Shown piece after piece: positions 14,440-23,442 of a stretch of DNA of 64,000 nt. Source of the stretch: Halioglobus japonicus (GTDB lineage: Bacteria; Pseudomonadota; Gammaproteobacteria; Pseudomonadales; Halieaceae); contig NZ_CP019450.1 in the NCBI RefSeq assembly GCF_001983995.1, forward strand, positions 1,612,001-1,676,000, written 5' to 3'. Each line of letters starts with the position of its first letter. Within the stretch, counting starts at the first letter, position 1. The position numbers were made by a program, and so were the translations under genes. The notes beneath the pieces were generated by a model. That model saw only the letters and a program-made list of their open reading frames with translations, was not told where the DNA came from and did not search any database.

Positions 14440-15336
14440 ATGAACGGGATGGATTGGGACGATATCAAGGTGCTGCTGGCGCTGGCGCGCCAGGGTTCTG
14501 CACGGGGGGCTGCCCAGGTGCTGGGCGTGAGCAACTCCACCGTGACCCGTCGTCTCGATGATCTTGAGCAAACCCTGCAAACGCACTTGTTCGATCGCAC
14601 CCCGGATGGTTATCGCATGACGGCCGCGGCGGAGCAGCTATTGCCCACCGCCGAGCATGTGGAGGAATTGATTCTTGCGGCGGAGCGCCGTATTCAGGGG
14701 GGAGATCAGCACCTGGAAGGGCCGGTGAGAATCACCTTGCCAGCCAGTGGTGGTATGAGCCGCCTGATTGACCGGTTGGCGCTGTTTGCCGAGGAGTACC
14801 CCGGTATTGAACTGGAGATATCCTCGAGCGCCCAAGCCCTGGATCTCAGCAGGCGGGAGGCCGATATTGCCTTGCGGGTGATGCCGGTGGGTGTGAAGCC
14901 TCCCGATTACCTGATTGGGCGCTATCTTTCGCCCATTTCTGCCAGCACCTATGTACACCGTGATCTGCTGAATCCCGATACGCCCGATGACGTCTCGCAC
15001 CTGCCGTGGGTAGGAAAGGCCGCTGCTGGCGACAGTGAGGATTGGCTTGCGGAAACGAATCTGCAGGACAATCCGGTGCGCCATGCTATTGTCGATCTCT
15101 CGTTACTGGTGAGCGCCCTGCAGGCCAAAATGGGTATGGGGTTTATGCCGTGCTTTTACGCAGCAGACCATGAGGAATTGGTGCGTGTTCCTGGTGCCAC
15201 GGTGGTCCATCAAACCGACCTCTGGGTGTTAACCCACAAGGACCTCCGCCCCAGTGCCCGTTTGCGTGCGGTGCGGGATGTGATTGCCGATGAATTGCAG
15301 CACCAGCGGCCGCACCTGGATCGCCGCGGCACCTAG
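14440..15336 (+). CDS. LysR-family transcriptional regulator
   Basis: DNA-binding regulator with an N-terminal winged helix (WDDIKVLLALARQGSARGAA, GVSNSTVTRRLDDLE) and a periplasmic-binding-protein-like effector domain from about residue 90. The TVTRRL recognition helix differs from the common AVSxxIxxLE and resembles the subgroup acting on SDR or transport genes. ATG 14440 follows a GTG; ATG 14449 is another possible start, with no strong ribosome site for any. It is the first chromosomal gene after the tRNA. Its target is not obvious here because the next gene runs in the same direction with its own leader. Confidence 0.85.
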   Translation: MNGMDWDDIKVLLALARQGSARGAAQVLGVSNSTVTRRLDDLEQTLQTHLFDRTPDGYRMTAAAEQLLPTAEHVEELILAAERRIQGGDQHLEGPVRITLPASGGMSRLIDRLALFAEEYPGIELEISSSAQALDLSRREADIALRVMPVGVKPPDYLIGRYLSPISASTYVHRDLLNPDTPDDVSHLPWVGKAAAGDSEDWLAETNLQDNPVRHAIVDLSLLVSALQAKMGMGFMPCFYAADHEELVRVPGATVVHQTDLWVLTHKDLRPSARLRAVRDVIADELQHQRPHLDRRGT

Positions 15337-15437
15337 GGTGCCCAAAAATGCAACGCAGCTAATCATTTTTGGCCATTTTCAACATAAATGGGCATGCCTA
15401 GTATTGATCTCGCAGACCCCATAAAGGAGAGCGAGTA

Positions 15438-15761
15438 ATGAACAAGGTAGTGGCAATGGCAGTAATGGGCGTCGCGTTGAGCGGCGCAGGTGTGGCCCAG
15501 GCTGAGTCCCCGCTCGGGCAGCAATTCACCGAATGCAAGGCGCAACTGGCGACGATTTATGGCGACGACACCCGCATGCGTTTAGACGGTAAGGCGCCAG
15601 GTCGAGGAACGATTCTCAAGCTGCGCGTTTATCCGGAAGGGCAGGGGGTGACACGAGTCCGCTGCACACGCGATGTCGACGGTGAACTCAGTTTTGTCGA
15701 TCAGCACGGTATGGCGCTGGTGCCAGCAAAGCAGGATGAGGACGCATTGTCAGCGCTCTAA
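15438..15761 (+). CDS. Small secreted protein, unknown function
   Basis: A 107-residue protein with a clear signal peptide (KVVAMAVMGVALSGAGVAQAES, cleavage AQA-ES) and an 80-residue mature domain with two Cys (TECKA and RVRCTRD) likely forming a disulfide. It starts at ATG 15438 with AAAGGAGAG upstream. No family name is secure. It is followed by a GC-rich hairpin and the convergent gene at 15795. Confidence 0.75.
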   Translation: MNKVVAMAVMGVALSGAGVAQAESPLGQQFTECKAQLATIYGDDTRMRLDGKAPGRGTILKLRVYPEGQGVTRVRCTRDVDGELSFVDQHGMALVPAKQDEDALSAL

Positions 15762-15767
15762 CGGGAG

Positions 15768-15793
15768 CGGCTGTACCCGTTCGGGTGCAGCCG
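15768..15793. terminator. Bidirectional hairpin between convergent genes
   Basis: CGGCTGTACCCG pairs with CGGGTGCAGCCG (one G-T) around TT. It lies between the ends of the small secreted gene and the convergent 500-residue gene. T tracts are weak on both sides. Confidence 0.6.
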
Positions 15794-15794
15794 T

Positions 15795-17297
15795 TCACTC
15801 ATTGTCGGTGATTTTCACGAGCCCGCCCATCATGCCGACATAGGCTGCGCCGTCAGGGCTGATGGAGATCGACCCATAGTGGTTGTTGAACAACCAGCCG
15901 GTGCCGGTGAGCTGCTTATACACCACGTCACCCGTGTGAAAATCCACTGCGGTAAAGTACCAGGCGTGTAGGCCCTCCGGGTTCTTGTCGTCACGGGTAT
16001 AGAGGTATATCAGGCCATTCGCGGTAGACACTTTAGGCACGGCAGAAGGCGAGGTGATTGTCAGTTTTTCCCAGGCGGTGTCGCAGCCGCTGCCGTCAGC
16101 GCGAATGTCCACGCGGGCGAGGCCGGGTTCGGATTGCGGGATGTTCTTCGGGCCCGAATAACCGAAGTTGTTTTCGGCGATCAATGACAGGCCGACGGCG
16201 GCCAGCGAATTCTCCGTGGTGCCTCGGTTCTCTAGGAATATCGGATGCTTGCAGATCTGCTGCGAACCATTGCGCGGTGCCTGCGCATACACCATAACGT
16301 TCACCCGGCCGTCGGCGTTGTCGGTGATGGCCACGTAGTCATTGCCGACAAGGGTAGGCGTGGTGCCGGAGCCCCAGCCCATCGTGCCTTCCTTGGGAGC
16401 GCTGCCCCGGTCGTAGGGTGCGCGCCAGATAATGCTGGGCTTGCCGCTGTCATCGCGGCTGAAGTTGTACATGGCATGGCTGGAAACAACGAACACACCG
16501 TTCTTGCCCACAGCCAGGGCATTATCAATGCCTTCTTTACGTTGCGCCTCACCAAGTTGAATTGCGTGGCCGTTCTGACCGGCGCGGTCGATGCTGCCGA
16601 TAATGCCTGCGCGGGTGATAAACCAATAGTTGCCCTGCCAGTCCGGCATCACGTCGATGATGTGGTGAGGGCCCTTGTCGATGCGGTTAAGTGGCGCGGC
16701 GAGGTCCAGGCTCTCGTCCAACTGCCAGCGCCAGTTTTCACCTTCTCGGGCCAGTTTCCACAACTGTATCGCCAGATCGTTGGTGGCCAGCAATACCCGG
16801 TCCCGGTGGTCGAGATGAAAGTAGACGCCGCCGCTGAACTTCTGTCCGATGGGTAGCCAGCGGGTAATGATTTGCCGAGCCAATACTTCGAGCGACTCCG
16901 GATCACGGGCTACCAGCGTGACACCAAAGGGGCTGACGCAGGTGCCTACCATGGGCCCCGCCTGCGTAAATGACTGGGCCACACAGCTGCCCGCCAGACG
17001 GTGAAACTGACGCGAGCTCACCTGCGCAGAGTGCCCCAGGGGGCCGCTCCACGGATAGCTGTCGGTCTGGCCTGCATCGTTGTGCATGCTGTTCACGCCG
17101 GCGCCGGCGAGGTACGGGTGTTGGATGGATGACTGTTCCGTAAGTGCCACAGGTCGTGGCTGTGCGGGGCTGCCGAGAAAAGTGGGGACGTCGGCCGCTG
17201 TTGACGGTGTGGGTCGCGCCGGATCGGCGTTAAGCCAGGCCCAGCCCAGCCATAATGCGGCACACAGTGAAGCGAGTACTATGGTTGTGCGTTTCAT
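15795..17297 (-). CDS. Secreted or membrane-anchored beta-propeller-like protein
   Basis: A 500-residue protein with an N-terminal signal or anchor segment (TTIVLASLCAALWLGWAWL) and a long periplasmic domain built of recurrent short strands with WxF/WYF and Gly-Asp turns (DWQGNYWFITRAG, ISPDGAAYVGMMGG, GVFVVSSHAMYNF). This resembles PQQ-like or WD-type propellers. A function cannot be named; no PQQ-dehydrogenase Cys pair or metal motif is apparent. The neighbours run convergently on the left and divergently on the right. Confidence 0.7.
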   Translation of the reverse strand: MKRTTIVLASLCAALWLGWAWLNADPARPTPSTAADVPTFLGSPAQPRPVALTEQSSIQHPYLAGAGVNSMHNDAGQTDSYPWSGPLGHSAQVSSRQFHRLAGSCVAQSFTQAGPMVGTCVSPFGVTLVARDPESLEVLARQIITRWLPIGQKFSGGVYFHLDHRDRVLLATNDLAIQLWKLAREGENWRWQLDESLDLAAPLNRIDKGPHHIIDVMPDWQGNYWFITRAGIIGSIDRAGQNGHAIQLGEAQRKEGIDNALAVGKNGVFVVSSHAMYNFSRDDSGKPSIIWRAPYDRGSAPKEGTMGWGSGTTPTLVGNDYVAITDNADGRVNVMVYAQAPRNGSQQICKHPIFLENRGTTENSLAAVGLSLIAENNFGYSGPKNIPQSEPGLARVDIRADGSGCDTAWEKLTITSPSAVPKVSTANGLIYLYTRDDKNPEGLHAWYFTAVDFHTGDVVYKQLTGTGWLFNNHYGSISISPDGAAYVGMMGGLVKITDNE

Positions 17298-17455
17298 CGC
17301 GCCATCATAACAACGGCGTCATGGGTCATTTCTATAAGTGTATATCGCGTGCACCTGCTAGTATGACCGGCGATACCGGCGGCGAGAAAAATCATCCTTT
17401 CACGGCTACGGCATCGAAACATATACGCGCAGCGCGACAGGAAAACCGAAACACA

Positions 17456-18244
17456 ATGAATATAGAATTAGCTGGGCGCACAGCCCTCGTCACTGGCTCT
17501 TCCCGCAATACCGGGGAGGTGATCGCACGCTCACTGGCCCTGGCAGGTGCAAAGGTGGTGGTGCACAGCAACGACGACGGCAGCGCACAGGCCACCGCGG
17601 CCGAGATTGAGCAGGCCCATGCTGTGGTCGGGGACGTCGCCACGGTAGACGGTTGCGATGAGGTGCTGGCGCAGTTGTCTGCAGCAGGTATGACCGTAGA
17701 CGTCCTGGTGAACAACTACGGCACCGCCTCCCGGGGCAAGTGGCAGAGCGCCAGCGAAGAGGACTGGTTGGATATGTATCAAAAGAATGTGATGTCGATG
17801 GCGCGGTTGGTGAAGGGGCTGAGCCCGGGCATGGTCGAGCGTGGCTGGGGGCGTATTGTGAACCTGGGCACTGTGGGTTCGCATCGGCCCGGGCACCTGA
17901 TGCCCCATTATTACGGTGCCAAAGGTGCGCTGGCGACGCTCGGGGTGAGCCTGATGCAGGAACTGGCCGGCACAGGCATTACGGTGAACACCGTGTCGCC
18001 GGGCCTGATCCACACGCCGGAGCTGGAGGCGGGTTATCGCCTCAAGGCGCAGAAGAAAGGCTGGGGTGAAGATTGGGACGACATTCTGCGTCACATCGTC
18101 GCCGAGGATTTTCCCAACCCCTGCGGCCGGCTGGCCACACGCCAGGAGGTGGCGGATCTGGTGGTGTTCCTGTGCAGCGAGCAGGCCGCCTTTATCAACG
18201 GGCAGAATGTTCGCATCGATGGTGGTGCGGTGGCCTATGTTTAA
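17456..18244 (+). CDS. Short-chain dehydrogenase/reductase (SDR)
   Basis: Cytoplasmic NAD(P)-dependent oxidoreductase, 262 residues from ATG 17456, which has AGGAAAA upstream; the frame continues further 5' without support. The cofactor motif is TGSSRNTGEV (TGxxxxxG), the structural NNYG replaces NNAG, and the catalytic YxxxK is in HYYGAKGAL, with PG(L/I) following. The C terminus FINGQNVRIDGGAVAYV is typical of 3-oxoacyl-ACP-reductase-like SDRs. Substrate is unknown. It is transcribed divergently from the propeller gene. Confidence 0.85.
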   Translation: MNIELAGRTALVTGSSRNTGEVIARSLALAGAKVVVHSNDDGSAQATAAEIEQAHAVVGDVATVDGCDEVLAQLSAAGMTVDVLVNNYGTASRGKWQSASEEDWLDMYQKNVMSMARLVKGLSPGMVERGWGRIVNLGTVGSHRPGHLMPHYYGAKGALATLGVSLMQELAGTGITVNTVSPGLIHTPELEAGYRLKAQKKGWGEDWDDILRHIVAEDFPNPCGRLATRQEVADLVVFLCSEQAAFINGQNVRIDGGAVAYV

Positions 18245-18299
18245 GTCTTGCCACGGCTGAATCGGGCGAACCTACGCGCCGTGGTGTGGTCCTACCCAC

Positions 18300-19021
18300 A
18301 TGGCGCGATATTTTTCTCTTGCGATTTTTCTTGTCTTCCTGACACTGCCGGCACTGGCCGAGCAGCGCTTTGTATCGCCCGAGCGCCAGGCGACTTTGCT
18401 CGAACTCTACACCTCCCAGGGCTGCAGCTCCTGTCCGCCGGCGGAGCGTTGGTTTAATACCCTGACTGATTCATCTCGCCTCTGGGACGATCTCGTGCCG
18501 GTGGTCTTTCACGTGGATGACTGGAGCTACCTGGGCTGGAAAGATCGCTTTGCCCGGGCCGAGTTCAGCCAACGGCAGCGCCGCTATAAAGCCGAGGATG
18601 CCGTGCAGGTGGTGTACCCCCGGGGGTGATGGCCATGGGTTGGGAATGGCGCGCCTGGCGTTGAGGCAGTGGCGTTCCCCGCAGCGATGAGGTGGTAGGT
18701 GCGCTGTCCCTTGCAGTGGATAGCAATGGGTTCACCGCGCAGTTGAACAGCAACAAGCTGGTGAACAATGCTCGCTTGTCTGTGGCGATTCTCGGCTTTG
18801 GTCTGGAAACCCCTGTGCGGGCCGGTGAAAACCGTGGTGAGCAGCTCGAGCATGAGTTTGTGGTGCTGGGCTTTGTGAGCTACCAGGGCAATGGCCGATG
18901 GCAGGGTACGCTGCCTGAAGCACCGCTTAGGGAAGAGGCGACGCGCCTGGGCATTGCCGCGTGGGTGAGTGGGTCTGACGCCCAGCGTCCCCTGCAGGCC
19001 GCAGGGGGCTGGCTCAACTAG
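18300..19021 (+). pseudogene. Broken DUF1223-family (thioredoxin-like) secreted protein
   Basis: The first frame gives a signal peptide (FLVFLTLPALAEQ) and the DUF1223 hallmark LYTSQGCSSCPPAERW with a CxxC-like pair, then FHVDDWSYLGWKDRFA. It stops at 18629 soon after VQVVYP. The homologous continuation (PGVMAMGWEWRAWR, then DEVVGALSLAVD to the end at 19021) is in another frame. One base missing from the CCCCC run at 18617-18621 would rejoin them, but a TGA at 18662-18664 also interrupts the restored frame. Full length would be about 240 residues, as is usual. Two lesions favour a real pseudogene over error alone. Confidence 0.75.
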
Positions 19022-19110
19022 CTGTTCACATTGCGAGCCACACCGCGGCGCCGAATCTAGCCCAGCTGCTAGACTGAATCCATCTGAATAATCCATAGGA
19101 GATAACAACG

Positions 19111-19851
19111 GTGTTCAAATCAATTGTACTTTTTGTGTTGGTTAGCCTGACCAGTGTGTCCGCCAGTGCTGCCACAGTAATGACGGTGCTGGTGACCGGC
19201 GCCAATCGCGGTATCGGGCTTGAGATGGTCAAGCAAATGAAAGCCCAGGGCCTGGATGTGATTGGTACGGCGCGCAAACCTGCCGAGGCAGAGGAGCTGC
19301 GTGCTACCGGTGCCCGGGTAGAGCAGCTGGATGTGACCGATGCTGAATCACTGGCGGCCCTCGCCGAAACCCTCAAGGGCGTGAAGATCGATATGTTGGT
19401 GAATAACGCCGGTGTCGGTGGTCAGGCCCCCGTCAGTTTCCGGGAAACTGATTTCGCCGCCACCGACTGGACCTTTGCCGTGAATACCCTGGGGCCGATG
19501 CGGGTCACCCAGGCGCTGATCGACAACCTGGACGCCGGTAAGCACAAGACCGTTATCCATATCAGCAGCGTGATGGGTAGCATCGAGCGCAACCGCGGTG
19601 GCTACTACGGCTACCGGGCGAGCAAGGCGGCGCTGAACATGATGAACAAGTCCCTCGCTCAGGAATTGGGAGAGGAAGGCTACACTTGTGTAGTGATGCA
19701 CCCTGGCTGGGTGCAAACGCGTATGGGAGGGCCTGGCGCCGCGATTACCTCTGAAGAGAGTGTGAAGGGTATGCTGAAGGTGTTCGCCGGACTCGGTACG
19801 AAGGACAACGGTCGTTTTTATGACTACCAGGGCGAGTCAATTCCCTGGTAG
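19111..19851 (+). CDS. SDR-family oxidoreductase with an N-terminal export signal
   Basis: A 246-residue protein. The SDR core starts with TGANRGIGLEM, has NNAGVG, a catalytic Ser in HISSVMG and YxxxK in YRASKAAL, resembling C-factor/carbonyl reductase-type SDRs. The GTG start at 19111 has AGGAG about 9 nt upstream. It gives an N-terminal hydrophobic signal ending ASA (VLFVLVSLTSVSASAATV). An internal ATG at 19180, just before the Rossmann fold, has no ribosome site. SDRs are normally cytoplasmic, so export would be atypical. Confidence 0.8.
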   Translation: MFKSIVLFVLVSLTSVSASAATVMTVLVTGANRGIGLEMVKQMKAQGLDVIGTARKPAEAEELRATGARVEQLDVTDAESLAALAETLKGVKIDMLVNNAGVGGQAPVSFRETDFAATDWTFAVNTLGPMRVTQALIDNLDAGKHKTVIHISSVMGSIERNRGGYYGYRASKAALNMMNKSLAQELGEEGYTCVVMHPGWVQTRMGGPGAAITSEESVKGMLKVFAGLGTKDNGRFYDYQGESIPW

Positions 19852-19954
19852 CCTCGGCGCTTTAAAAGCACTGATAACATTAACAGAATAGCTGATGGAG
19901 CATGGCGGTCTGGTGAGTGAACAGCCTCTTGTGTATCGGCGCCACTCTAGCTGC

Positions 19955-21199
19955 CTAGCTCACTTCCTCAAGCGCAATACCATAAGCGTTCTGATAATCG
20001 GCAAAACGTTCGCGCTCAAAGTCTAGGTCCAGGCCGGAGTCTGCCAGGGTATAGCCATGTTGCCCGTGGCGTTTCGACTCATGCCCTGCAGCGAGGAAGG
20101 CGGCCATGCGCTCGCGCACATCGGCTGACAGTTCGTAACCGAACTGGTCATAGATAGTTGCCACCACGGCCAGCGGATCCTGGCGGAAATCCTTGAATTG
20201 TACATCGTAAGCTCGCTCTGCACTTAGCAGGCCGCGCTGCCGGACACTCATGGTTTTGCCGACACCGTAATGCAGTAGATCAGCGTATTCCTGGGTGACC
20301 TCGGTCAGGTCGACCTTATTGGAGCTGAGCTCGCGCAGGGTAGCTGTCAGGCTGCCTATCGACATGGCTACCCGCACTGGGTCACGATGCGTCTGGACAA
20401 TGCGGGCATCGGGGTACTCGCGCAGCATGTCTTCGATATTCCACAGGTACTGAGGCGATTTGAGCACCCAGGTGTCGGCGGGGCACTTCCATTGCAGGAT
20501 TTGCAGCCAGCGACGATGGTTTTTGAACACTTCTGACATGTCTTCCTGCAGCAGCCACTCCTGGTACTGTGCAACCCGGAATTGCACGTCAAAAATCATG
20601 GACGTGAAGTCGTAGGCAAAAAGCCCTACGCATTCCTGGGGCAACTCGGCGCCCATGGGGTGCATATATTTGAAGTCGGGTAACAGGCGGTCGATGTTTG
20701 CTAGCTCTGCGTCAACCTCAGCAATCCGAGGATCACTCCGATAAGTGGCTGAATCAGGGGGTGGGAAAGGGTATGCCACTTCCCAGCTCATGGGTACGCG
20801 AAACTGCGGGTCCAGGGCCACCAGTTCATGCAGGCTGGTGGTGCCTGTGCGCGGCATACCCAGAATGAAAATAGGCTGCTCTATGGGAGTGTCGTTGATT
20901 TCGGGGTGTCGCTCCAGTAAGTCCACGAAGCGCAGGCGGTTACTCAGCAGGCGCAGAATATCCTGGCGCGCTATCATCCGGCCCAGCGCATTCAGGTGGG
21001 CGTCTTCTTCAAGAGATTGGCACAGGCGTACCAGCGGAGCGCGGAAATAGTCCGACCCAAAGTTCGTGAGGCCGGTACTTCGCTGGGCCGATTGCATGAG
21101 TTTGTCAGGATTCAGTCGGGCTATGCGCCGACCCACTGGGCCGGTGAGACTGAATGCGCCGTTTATAGCCCGAACCGCGAATGGCAACCTTGCCGTCAT
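19955..21199 (-). CDS. Sulfotransferase-family protein
   Basis: A probable PAPS-dependent sulfotransferase, 414 residues from ATG 21199, which has CGGAG upstream; the longer frame to 21271 lacks support. The 5'-phosphosulfate loop is at about residues 108-121 (PIFILGMPRTGTTS) and the 3'-phosphate-binding segment near IVQTHRDPVRVAMSIGS. The family acts on varied small molecules or glycans, and the substrate is unknown. It stands alone between an SDR and a hydrolase. Two TPR-fused relatives occur at 32937 and 39817. Confidence 0.82.
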   Translation of the reverse strand: MTARLPFAVRAINGAFSLTGPVGRRIARLNPDKLMQSAQRSTGLTNFGSDYFRAPLVRLCQSLEEDAHLNALGRMIARQDILRLLSNRLRFVDLLERHPEINDTPIEQPIFILGMPRTGTTSLHELVALDPQFRVPMSWEVAYPFPPPDSATYRSDPRIAEVDAELANIDRLLPDFKYMHPMGAELPQECVGLFAYDFTSMIFDVQFRVAQYQEWLLQEDMSEVFKNHRRWLQILQWKCPADTWVLKSPQYLWNIEDMLREYPDARIVQTHRDPVRVAMSIGSLTATLRELSSNKVDLTEVTQEYADLLHYGVGKTMSVRQRGLLSAERAYDVQFKDFRQDPLAVVATIYDQFGYELSADVRERMAAFLAAGHESKRHGQHGYTLADSGLDLDFERERFADYQNAYGIALEEVS

Positions 21200-21339
21200 A
21201 GTAAGACTCCGCAGCATTTGGCGATTAATGTTGTGCCAGTGCAGTGTATGTGCTGAGAGTGTGCCCCACAAACGTGGGCCTGCTGACAGGCCCCGTTGGC
21301 GCAGTTTGTTAAACCGGGTTTCGCCCGCCCCGGGGCCAG

Positions 21340-23181
21340 TTACCTGGTTTTTATTGGCAGCGCGATGTAGCTGGCTTTCTGACCGCCCAGCAGAAGCCTG
21401 TTGTCGGCCTTGATATAGGTTGTTTCGTCGTAGTTGTTGCCACCGGTATTCAAATTGCGTTCCAGACGCGGATAGTTCGAACTGCTGATCTCCACCCGGA
21501 TCCTATGCCCAACTTTAAAGGTATTCGCGGTGGTATGTAGATCGATATCGGCCGGGTAAATCTCACCAGGCGTCATCAGTTCGCTGTCGCGCAGGCTGTT
21601 GCGGTAACGCATTCGCAGCGCGCCTTCCTGAATATTGTAGGCGGTGCCATCCGGGTGGACGTCTACGAGTTTGACCGTGAAATCGGTGTCTTTGGCTGAG
21701 GAGCTGACATACAGCTTGGCGTTGATGCGGCCGACCATTTCCAGGTCTTCGGTCAATGGCTCGCTGGTGTATACCAGCACGTCATCGCGCAACTCGATCT
21801 CGCTCTGATCGTAGCCACCGGCTTCGGTGTCAGTGCCGGTGCAGCAGGTATGGCCACCGAGTGACGGCACCGGGTTGCCCGGGTCGTAGGTGAAGCGGTC
21901 ATCGTCCGCTTTTTTGCCAGCCTCGTCCAGCAGGCGGCCATCGCCGTTACGTGAGTTTCCTCCCTCGTTGCTGCTGAAGTACCACTTCTGGGGCACTACG
22001 CCCTCAGGTGGCCACTGGTTGGTGGACCTCCATTCATTGTCGCCCATCTGGAAGTAGTGGATCCGGTCGCGATCCAGTACGCCGTTGTCTTCACCTTTCA
22101 TCCAGTAGTTGTACCAGTCGATCTGTAACTGATGATAGGGAAAGCGGGCGTCGCCCACGGGGCGTTCGCCGACGATCGTGTTTTCGGTTGCACCGGAGAA
22201 GCTGCAATGGGTGCCGGGGCCAATCACCAGGTACTGATGTTTGCGCGCGGCTTCGGTGCGACCGTTGGCGCTGAACTGGGCAAACATTTCCAGGGTTTCG
22301 GTGGCGCCATAGTCGTACCAGGAGTCCATAAACAGGGCCGGAATACTGAATTCATCGTCGCGCTGTACCAGGTCGAGGCTGCGGTAGTAGTCGCCGTCCG
22401 GTGCCGAGCGGCGCCAGGTTTCAAAATCAGTTGGGGGTACGCCGGCACGCTGAAGTACGTCGATCGTGGGCAGGGTTTGTAGTTCTTTGAGGTAGCGGGC
22501 GAAGTCTACCGGAGGCGTCATTTCGATCTTGCCACCGTGTTCGCGGAAGTACTCACCGCGGTCGACGCCTTCCGGCGGTTGGGTATACACCTTGGAGCCG
22601 CTGCCGGCGAACCAGCCGGCCGTCTGGCCCAGTTCAAACACTCCGCCACTCCAGGCCTGCCAGGCGCGTCCTGGCGCATAGAAGCCTGAGCCGGGCCACA
22701 TTGGCACCGCCGTTACCAGGGCCGGGTGGTTGGTAGCGGCCAGTACCACTTGTGATTCGCCCTGGTAGCTGCAACCGGCCGTGGCCACCTTGCCGTTGGA
22801 CCACGCCTGGCGGGTAATCCAGTCCAGGGTATCGATACCGTCTTCGCGCCGGCCAATCCCCAGTTTGTAGCTGCCGCCAGACTCATAGCGGCCACGGATG
22901 TCCTGTATTGCGAGGGCATAGCCCTGGCCGATGAGTTCTACCCAGGCCGGGTTCCAGCCAAATACCTGGCGCTTGTTGTACACCGTGCGTACCAGGATAA
23001 GCGGCATCTTTCCCTTGTAGCCCTTGGGGAAGTAAAAGTCGGTGGACAGCTCAATACCGTCGCGCATGGGGATCATGACACTGGCGTGCTGCTCGTAGAG
23101 TGTGTCGTCCGCCGCTTGAGCCGGGGCAAGCAGGCTCAGGCAGGTGAGCAGTATCAGGGTCTTCAGGGCCAGTGTCCGCAT
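21340..23181 (-). CDS. Secreted CocE/NonD-family alpha/beta hydrolase
   Basis: A serine hydrolase of the X-Pro dipeptidyl-peptidase S15/cocaine esterase group, 613 residues. It has a signal peptide (LILLTCLSLLAPAQAAD), an alpha/beta core with nucleophile Ser138 in AGCSYQGES, a candidate acid in LFMDSWYDYGAT and a His in GPGTHCSF. A C-terminal jelly-roll (X-Pro C domain) begins around residue 390 (VLVYTSEPLTEDLEMVGRIN). Periplasmic ester or amide hydrolysis is expected; the real substrate is unknown. It is divergent from the TonB receptor at 23443 across a 261-bp AT-rich interval. Confidence 0.88.
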   Translation of the reverse strand: MRTLALKTLILLTCLSLLAPAQAADDTLYEQHASVMIPMRDGIELSTDFYFPKGYKGKMPLILVRTVYNKRQVFGWNPAWVELIGQGYALAIQDIRGRYESGGSYKLGIGRREDGIDTLDWITRQAWSNGKVATAGCSYQGESQVVLAATNHPALVTAVPMWPGSGFYAPGRAWQAWSGGVFELGQTAGWFAGSGSKVYTQPPEGVDRGEYFREHGGKIEMTPPVDFARYLKELQTLPTIDVLQRAGVPPTDFETWRRSAPDGDYYRSLDLVQRDDEFSIPALFMDSWYDYGATETLEMFAQFSANGRTEAARKHQYLVIGPGTHCSFSGATENTIVGERPVGDARFPYHQLQIDWYNYWMKGEDNGVLDRDRIHYFQMGDNEWRSTNQWPPEGVVPQKWYFSSNEGGNSRNGDGRLLDEAGKKADDDRFTYDPGNPVPSLGGHTCCTGTDTEAGGYDQSEIELRDDVLVYTSEPLTEDLEMVGRINAKLYVSSSAKDTDFTVKLVDVHPDGTAYNIQEGALRMRYRNSLRDSELMTPGEIYPADIDLHTTANTFKVGHRIRVEISSSNYPRLERNLNTGGNNYDETTYIKADNRLLLGGQKASYIALPIKTR

Positions 23182-23442
23182 GCGGTTCCTCCGGGGGGCA
23201 GAAAGGGCTAATTGGTGAGCGTTATTGTTGTATGTTTCTCGAGGGTGCTAGTAAACCTCGGTAGCAAAGCCCTGTGAATAGATTTATAGATTAGATTATT
23301 AGATCCATCGTGTAGTTATTCTCACCCTGTATGGCGAGCAATGAAGCGGGGGATTGGTTTAGGATACAGGTAATGGGGAGAGTCGCACCTACGCAAGGGT
23401 GCACCACTCAATAATGAAAAAAATAACCAAGGCTGCACGCAC
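23182..23442. promoter_or_regulatory. Divergent promoter interval
   Basis: An AT-rich 261-bp gap (e.g. ATTTATAGATTAGATTATTA at about 23281-23300) between the leftward hydrolase and the rightward TonB receptor. It must hold the promoters of both, though I cannot fix -35/-10 boxes or operators with confidence. Confidence 0.4.

Noticed and set aside
16245..16856. 203-residue rightward frame opposite the propeller gene
   Set aside because: Composition typical of an antisense GC-rich frame, with no family; the leftward gene has a signal peptide and a full-length frame.
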